This document shows positions 58,721 to 64,000 of a DNA stretch of 64,000 nucleotides, piece after piece; the first letter of the stretch is position 1, and each line of letters opens with the position of its first letter. The stretch is from assembly GCA_000827325.1 (NCBI GenBank), contig KN832873.1, forward strand, positions 1,688,245 through 1,752,244, in the 5' to 3' direction. The notes under the pieces are model-generated. The model worked only from the letters and a program-made list of their open reading frames with translations. It had not been told where the DNA came from and made no database searches. Source of the stretch: Oidiodendron maius Zn. Its lineage: Eukaryota > Ascomycota > Leotiomycetes > Myxotrichaceae. A program made the position numbers and the translations under genes.

Positions 58721-60677
58721 ATGGCAGAGGATTCGGTGGAGGTTCGCTCAAACAAGAGAGCCAGATCAGAGGATGAAGGTATGGACGCTGCCGCGTCGCT
58801 CACGATACCTTCTGACCGTGACCTAGAATCCTCGTCAGACGATGATATGGGACCGCAACTCCCGTCTGCAGATGCGCCCAAGAAGAAGCGGCGGAAGCTC
58901 CCCTACGAAAAGCTCTACATATCTGCTCTACCAACATCGGCAAGATACTCGAAGTCACTCATGCACAAGGACCAACTGGCCTTCGTCACAATGACTCCGT
59001 TGACGGATTTTCTCATTACCAGCTCCGTGGATGGCGTTGTGAAGTTCTGGAAGAAAGTTGCTGAAGGGATTGAGTTTGTGAAGGAGTTCAAGGCGCATAC
59101 TGGAGACATTGTCAGCGTGTCCGTCAGTGCAGACGGCAGGAGCTTTGCCACGGCCGGGGCGGACAAGACGGTAAGGATATTCGACGTTATAACCTTCGAC
59201 CTGCTCTCCGCGATCAATACAGAATTCACCCCTAAATGTATCTGCTGGGTCCATAAGCGGGGCGCGTCATTGCCTTTGCTGGCAGTATCAGACGAAGTCA
59301 ATCACACGATCGAGATTTACGATGGGAGAGGCCTGAGCGAAACGCCCATGCATACAATTTCAGGCCTGCATCGAGGGGTAATATCATTGATGGCATTCAA
59401 TGATGCCTACGATTGCGTCATCTCGGCGGATGAGAATGGTATGCTGGAATACTGGCGACCTGAGACTTACGAGAAGCCTGATAATGTTTTCCAGTACAAG
59501 AGCTCTACAAACCTTTTTGAGTTCAAGAAAGCGAAGTCTTCCCCGGCTTCGCTCACTATATCGCCTTCTGGTTCTCAGTTTGCGACCTTCTCCTTCCCGG
59601 ACCGGAAAATACGGATCTTTGATTTCGCGACTGGCAAGCTTTACAGGACATATGATGAATCCCTACAGACTATCGAAGAGATGCAACAGGCGGGCACCGC
59701 TCTACAAAAACTTGAGGATGTCGAATTTGGTCGCCGTCTCGCTACTGAGCGAGAGCTTGACAGCCCAGCCCTCTGCAGAAAGGTAAACGTTACTTTCGAC
59801 GAGACTGGGCACTTCATCATCTACGGATCTATGCTAGGGACGAAGGTGTTGAATACATATACAAATAGGGTTGTCAAGGTTTATGGCAGAGACGAAAACT
59901 TCCGGCCGCTGAATATTACCCTATATCAAGGACAACCGCAAAAGAAAGGGTTGACCACGGTCGCCATGGCCGCCTCGAGCAATCCCCTGTTGCAGGAATC
60001 GGAAGCACGAGATCCAATCCTCTTCGTAACAGGTGTTGGCAAAGTTCGATTCTATATGTTCTCAAACGACGAAAACATATCCAAGTCCGAGCGAGACATT
60101 CACAATGAAAAGCCAACAATTCTGAACCCCAAGAAAGCCATTGAAGCCAAGGCAGCGGGAACTGGTACCGCGGGCGTTATTCACACCACATACGGTGATA
60201 TCCAAATCCGACTATTCCCAGATGCTGCGCCAAAGGCCGTTGAAAACTTTGTTACACATTCCAGGAATGGATATTACAACAATACCATTTTCCACAGGGT
60301 TATTCGCAAATTCATGATTCAAGGTGGCGATCCGTTAGGCGACGGAACTGGTGGGGAAAGCATCTGGGGTAAGGAATTTGAGGATGAATTCAGTAGCTTG
60401 AAACATGACAAGCCATACACACTTAGCATGGCTAATGCAGGCCCGAATACTAACGGAAGCCAATTCTTTATCACTACGGAGAAGACTGTACGTTCACCCC
60501 ATCTGCATACATCCTATGGAACTACTAACGCTTCTGTAGCCTTGGCTTGACAACAAACACACTATCTTTGGACGGGCGATACAGGGGCTGGACGTAATAC
60601 ATAAAATCGAGAATACAAGGGTTTATAAAGAGAAGCCTGAGGAGGACATCAAAATCCTAAATGTAGATATATTGTAA
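58721..60677 (+). CDS. WD40-cyclophilin peptidyl-prolyl isomerase (PPWD1-like)
   Basis: Nuclear cyclophilin associated in other eukaryotes with the spliceosome (human PPWD1); 634 aa. Exons 58721-60487 and 60540-60677. An acidic/basic N-terminus ([26 protein letters not shown]) precedes WD repeats ([72 protein letters not shown]). The isomerase domain begins near residue 485 ([20 protein letters not shown]). Active-site residues are seen in [34 protein letters not shown] and, after the intron, [13 protein letters not shown], so it should be catalytically competent. The last exon supplies the final strand ending [12 protein letters not shown] at 58721 is the first good start. Confidence 0.95.
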
Positions 60678-61048
60678 AATTAGCCTATCTATGCCAGATA
60701 ACCCTTGTTCAATTTTGTATGACCCTTATTTCCCAGGCACTGTGAAGCTTATCGATTGGCGGGGCCGCGGACTGTCGGGTCTGAACTGAAAGCCGCGCTT
60801 CAACCAAATTCAGTTCAATCGCAGGCTATGATGTTGGTCATCAAACTGGGCATTCGCTCCCACAACTTCAATATCCCAAGGCCGCGTGCCGACATGTCGG
60901 GACAGTCCCGACATCTGAATATTGGCTCGACGAGGCACGAGGATCCTACAAGGATCCCTCACCACTCCCCCACTTTATCCATTTCGTTTTAGATGTAATA
61001 CGTTCTGTCTGTAGGGCACGGCAGAGAAGGCGAGCTCTTCATACTACT
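60678..61048. other. intergenic, promoter of the Zn2Cys6 regulator
   Basis: No gene seen. Notable for nested palindromes and a repeated ggatcc (60950-60966, ggatcctacaaggatcc). Confidence 0.6.
60889..60912. promoter_or_regulatory. nested palindromes CCGACATGTCGG and GTCGGGAC-A-GTCCCGAC
   Basis: A perfect 12-base palindrome (60889-60900) overlaps a second dyad with 8-base arms (60896-60912). Together they give CCG-N6-CGG and CGG-N7-CCG, triplets typical of Zn2Cys6 binding, 137-160 bases upstream of a Zn2Cys6 gene. Confidence 0.5.
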
Positions 61049-63843
61049 ATGCCGCGGCCAAAGAAGCCTGGAGCTCCGGAGCCCAAGAAGAGAAGTCGCA
61101 ATGGCTGCTGGTGCGTCCAGTCCTCTCGTCAGAGATGATCGGCTTGTTTTCATGCATTACTGATCCGGCATCTAGGCCGTGTAAGACGCGCAAAGTGAAA
61201 TGCGATGAGGCCCGTCCTATCTGTTACAATTGCCAGAGGCAAGGGGAAACCTGTGACTATAGCATACGATTGAACTGGGAGGGCAGAGGTAAGAACAAAG
61301 TGGCAGAGTCAAATGCGCCAGGCCAATTTAATTTCTCGCCTGCTATAAGAAGTGCCGGATCCAGTAATACTAGAGACTCGGAAAATGTCTCCAGTCCCTC
61401 ACAAATTTCATTCCAGGGCATGACAATTGGCATGAAACAAGATGATGGCGGCTCTGAAGTTCAATCACAGTCTGCACATGATTTACTCTTTGCAGATCAA
61501 TACCCTCAGCAGCCGCAGGATCCATCACACGTCCTGTCTTCTCGCCCACAACCTTATGAAATATCGATGATAGATCCTGCTCTGATGGCTTCCCCTGGCT
61601 CGCCGGTAACCATGTACGACGACGATATTTACGGGGCGATTCACGGTCGATCGGAACCCCAATATACGCAAAGCTATGAACGATACCACTCATCTACACC
61701 TAGTACGCCAACGTCTGTACTGTATCCTGTAGCACCCAAACACCGCCGAGGTCGAACCCTTGGAGATTCAAATTCAGCTCCAGAAGCCAGAGTGAGAAAC
61801 CGTACCAACAGCATCTTGTCCAATAAAAGTGTTTTAACAAGTGCCGAAAGCCCGCCAGCTACACAGTCCTTCTTCGACAATGCTAACAACGGCGATATTC
61901 AGCAACAGGACAGTACTGAATCCGATAGACCTTTCAAACGTGCGCGTTATCCAGCAAATCAGGATAGCAACAATCCATCATCCTATGATGCAACAATGCC
62001 ACCTCCAAATACGACGTCCTATCCAGTGTATGGCGTTGATTCTCAAGCTTCCAGTGCCATGTTATTTGACTCAAGCTCGGCTGGCACTCCGGCGACGCCT
62101 GCATCGAGTCACAGTGAAGATGCTTTAAAAGACGGACACAAATCGTATCCCCCAAAGCATCTCGTACAAGCTTCTCCTGACGTACGTCGACTCTCGGTGA
62201 ATTCACTCCTATCTGGGCCTCCAGGTATCTCTTATAGTGGTGACAGGGCCTATGATAGCGAAAACCAAGGCATCCGAGATTGGAGTCAGCAGCAGCATGA
62301 AGAATTGGATGATGTTACTATCTACGGAATCGACAGAGGTTTCAAGGACTTGGATATTGGAAAAAATGACGACATGAATGCAATCACTGGCGTCTCACCT
62401 CGAACTACGAGGGATCACCATAATCATAATTTTGATGAAGATAGCGAGTTGATGCCAATGGAGTTTGGATTTGGCATGAAAGAAAGCCCAGCGTTCAAAA
62501 CTGGTGTGTACTACGACAAACCTGTTCATGTTAGCATTCCTCGAGCCCTAGAGCCTCTGCCAAGCAAGCTGTTGGAGAATCCAATGAACTTATTGGTAAG
62601 TGAAACGTGTGTTTCAATGGGTTGGAGCTGATAATCTGATAGTACTTTGTAAGCCTCATATCTGCGAATCTTACTTTGGCATCCATTAACTATCTAGCAC
62701 CACTTTCTCAATCATACTGCAGGGTGTCTGATTCCACATAACTGCTCTTCGAATCCATTCAGGACCATCTTACCTCAGATGGCTGTTCAAAATGATAATC
62801 TTCTCAATCTACTGCTCGCTTACTCCGCATCACACAGAGCCCGCCTGCTACGACAGCCAGAGCCTGCTACACGGATCGCTCTATGGGTGCAAGATATCTT
62901 TCCAAATCTGCGGCACGCTCTCGATGAGCCAAGTGAAATTATTTCTGACGCAAATCTTGCCACAGCTATAATGCTTTCTTCCTTGGAAATTATTTGCCCA
63001 CAGGCTTTTGGAGTGCCGGTGCCTTGGCAAACTCATCTTGATACTGCTCGGCAAATGATAGCGGCTAGAGGCGGACCACAGAGGATGCAGACCGCCTCCC
63101 GTAGTGACAAGGTTTCTTCCTTCCTCTGGAGCTGGTTCGCATATCTTGATGTACTAGGCAGCTTTAGCGGCGGGAGAGCTAACGCGCCTTCTACGTGGAT
63201 TTTGGACTACGAGACGGATGAGGAGAACGACTATCAGATTGATTGCATCCTCGGGTTTACTAGTCGCTGTGTGAGAATCCTATCCAAGATTGCCGAGCTC
63301 TCTAGACTCTGTGATTCCGAACGCATTGGCCCAGATCATACAATCCAAGAGGATTGGCAACCTTCAGAAGATGTTGTTGCTCGAGCAGTGAAACTCGAAT
63401 CCGACCTTGCAGCCTCGCGATTGCACCCTGCTAAGGCGTGCACACATATGCAGTCCACTGGGGAAGCTGCCTATCAATGGGACAGTCTCGAGATGGCAGC
63501 CACAAATGAGGCCTTCCACTGGGGTGGTTTAGTCCATCTCCACAGACGAGTCCTCGGGAAACCCTCTACCCACGACGATGTACAGACTGCTGTTCGTCAA
63601 ATATTTGGCGCACTATATAAAGTAAGAAGGGGTAGCGCTGCCGAGGGCTGTCTCCTCTTTCCGATGTTTACCGCCGGGTGTGGTACCAAAGATGAGAAGC
63701 AGAGGGCCGATATTCTGGAACGAATCAAAAGCGTAGAGCGTTACGGTATGACCCAGGTGCACAAAGCTCGTACCCTGATGGAGCGAGTCTGGGAGACGGG
63801 AAAGCCGTGGGAAACTCTCATGGCAGGCGAATTCTTTGGCTGA
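61049..63843 (+). CDS. Zn2Cys6 fungal transcription factor
   Basis: Nuclear regulator, about 877 aa. Exons 61049-61110, 61176-62595, a 6-base exon 62643-62648, and 62698-63843; all phases close. The start MPRPKKPGAPEPKKRSRNG leads into a binuclear zinc cluster interrupted by intron 1: GCW joins PCKTRKVKCDEARPICYNCQ and RQGETC, spacing C-x2-C-x6-C-x6-C-x2-C-x6-C, followed by the linker SIRLNWEGRGKNK. Residues ~75-480 are Ser/Pro/Gln-rich and disordered. The C-terminal half is the fungal-specific regulator domain: NPMNLL-YF-HHFLNHTAG, LPQMAVQNDNLLNLLLAYSA, VPWQTHLDTARQMIAARGG, SFLWSWFAYLDVLGSFSGG, ending WETLMAGEFFG. Many relatives with this domain control metabolism or development; the target is unknown. 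Palindromic CGG sites upstream suggest autoregulation. Confidence 0.92.
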
Positions 63844-64000
63844 TGTTTGTGCCGAGGCACCGGACATACATGAATTTCCGATCCGAGCATGCACTCAGTA
63901 CTGTAGGAGATAATAACCTGGCCAGTGTCCATGTAGAGACAGCCTGAAGATGCAGGACACAGGCCAGTCGCGGAAAAAGTCGGCATGGCGAAAGTTGTAA

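Overview
The window is nuclear DNA of a filamentous ascomycete (Pezizomycotina). Genes on both strands are split by many 45-120 base introns with GT(A/G)xGT donors and CTAAC/CTGAC-like branch points, and intergenic stretches are 0.3-2 kb. The gene content is typical of the group: WSC-glyoxal oxidase, AA9 LPMO with a fungal CBM1, CFEM-like protein, Zn2Cys6 regulator, Dal5-type permease. A plant-associated or saprotrophic Leotiomycete would fit, but that placement is inference. I found no tRNA, rRNA, CRISPR array or intact transposon.

Layout. 1-20 kb is accessory: a Dal5-like MFS permease running off the left edge, a flavin monooxygenase fused to a DUF6314-like domain, a CFEM-like single-pass membrane protein, a large protein with RRM-like regions, a possible gene relic, then an AA9 LPMO (minus) and a WSC-glyoxal oxidase (plus) pointing away from each other across 1.9 kb. 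20-30 kb holds a broken F-box-like gene, a small coiled-coil protein with seven heptad-spaced tryptophans, MSH3 and a C2H2-like zinc-finger protein. 30-42 kb holds the Rab geranylgeranyltransferase beta subunit (BET2), an AAAP amino-acid transporter, a GliK/GGCT-like protein, a vacuolar-type Ca2+/H+ exchanger and a zinc alcohol dehydrogenase. 42-52 kb is core metabolism: glycogen debranching enzyme and glycerol-3-phosphate dehydrogenase, divergently arranged, then cytochrome c1. 52-64 kb holds an MBD4-like DNA glycosylase with an unresolved frame switch, a FAR-17a/AIG1-like hydrolase divergent from a WD40-cyclophilin (PPWD1-like), and a Zn2Cys6 regulator whose upstream region carries nested palindromes.

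How they fit together. The AA5 oxidase makes H2O2, which AA9 enzymes can use as co-substrate, so that pair is a plausible oxidative polysaccharide-degrading unit. Debranching enzyme and GPD sit on one divergent promoter region and link glycogen breakdown to glycerol/redox metabolism. MSH3 and the MBD4-like glycosylase are both mismatch-related repair factors but are 26 kb apart. Exon boundaries were read by eye from splice signals, frame continuity and family conservation, so individual junctions may be off by a few bases.
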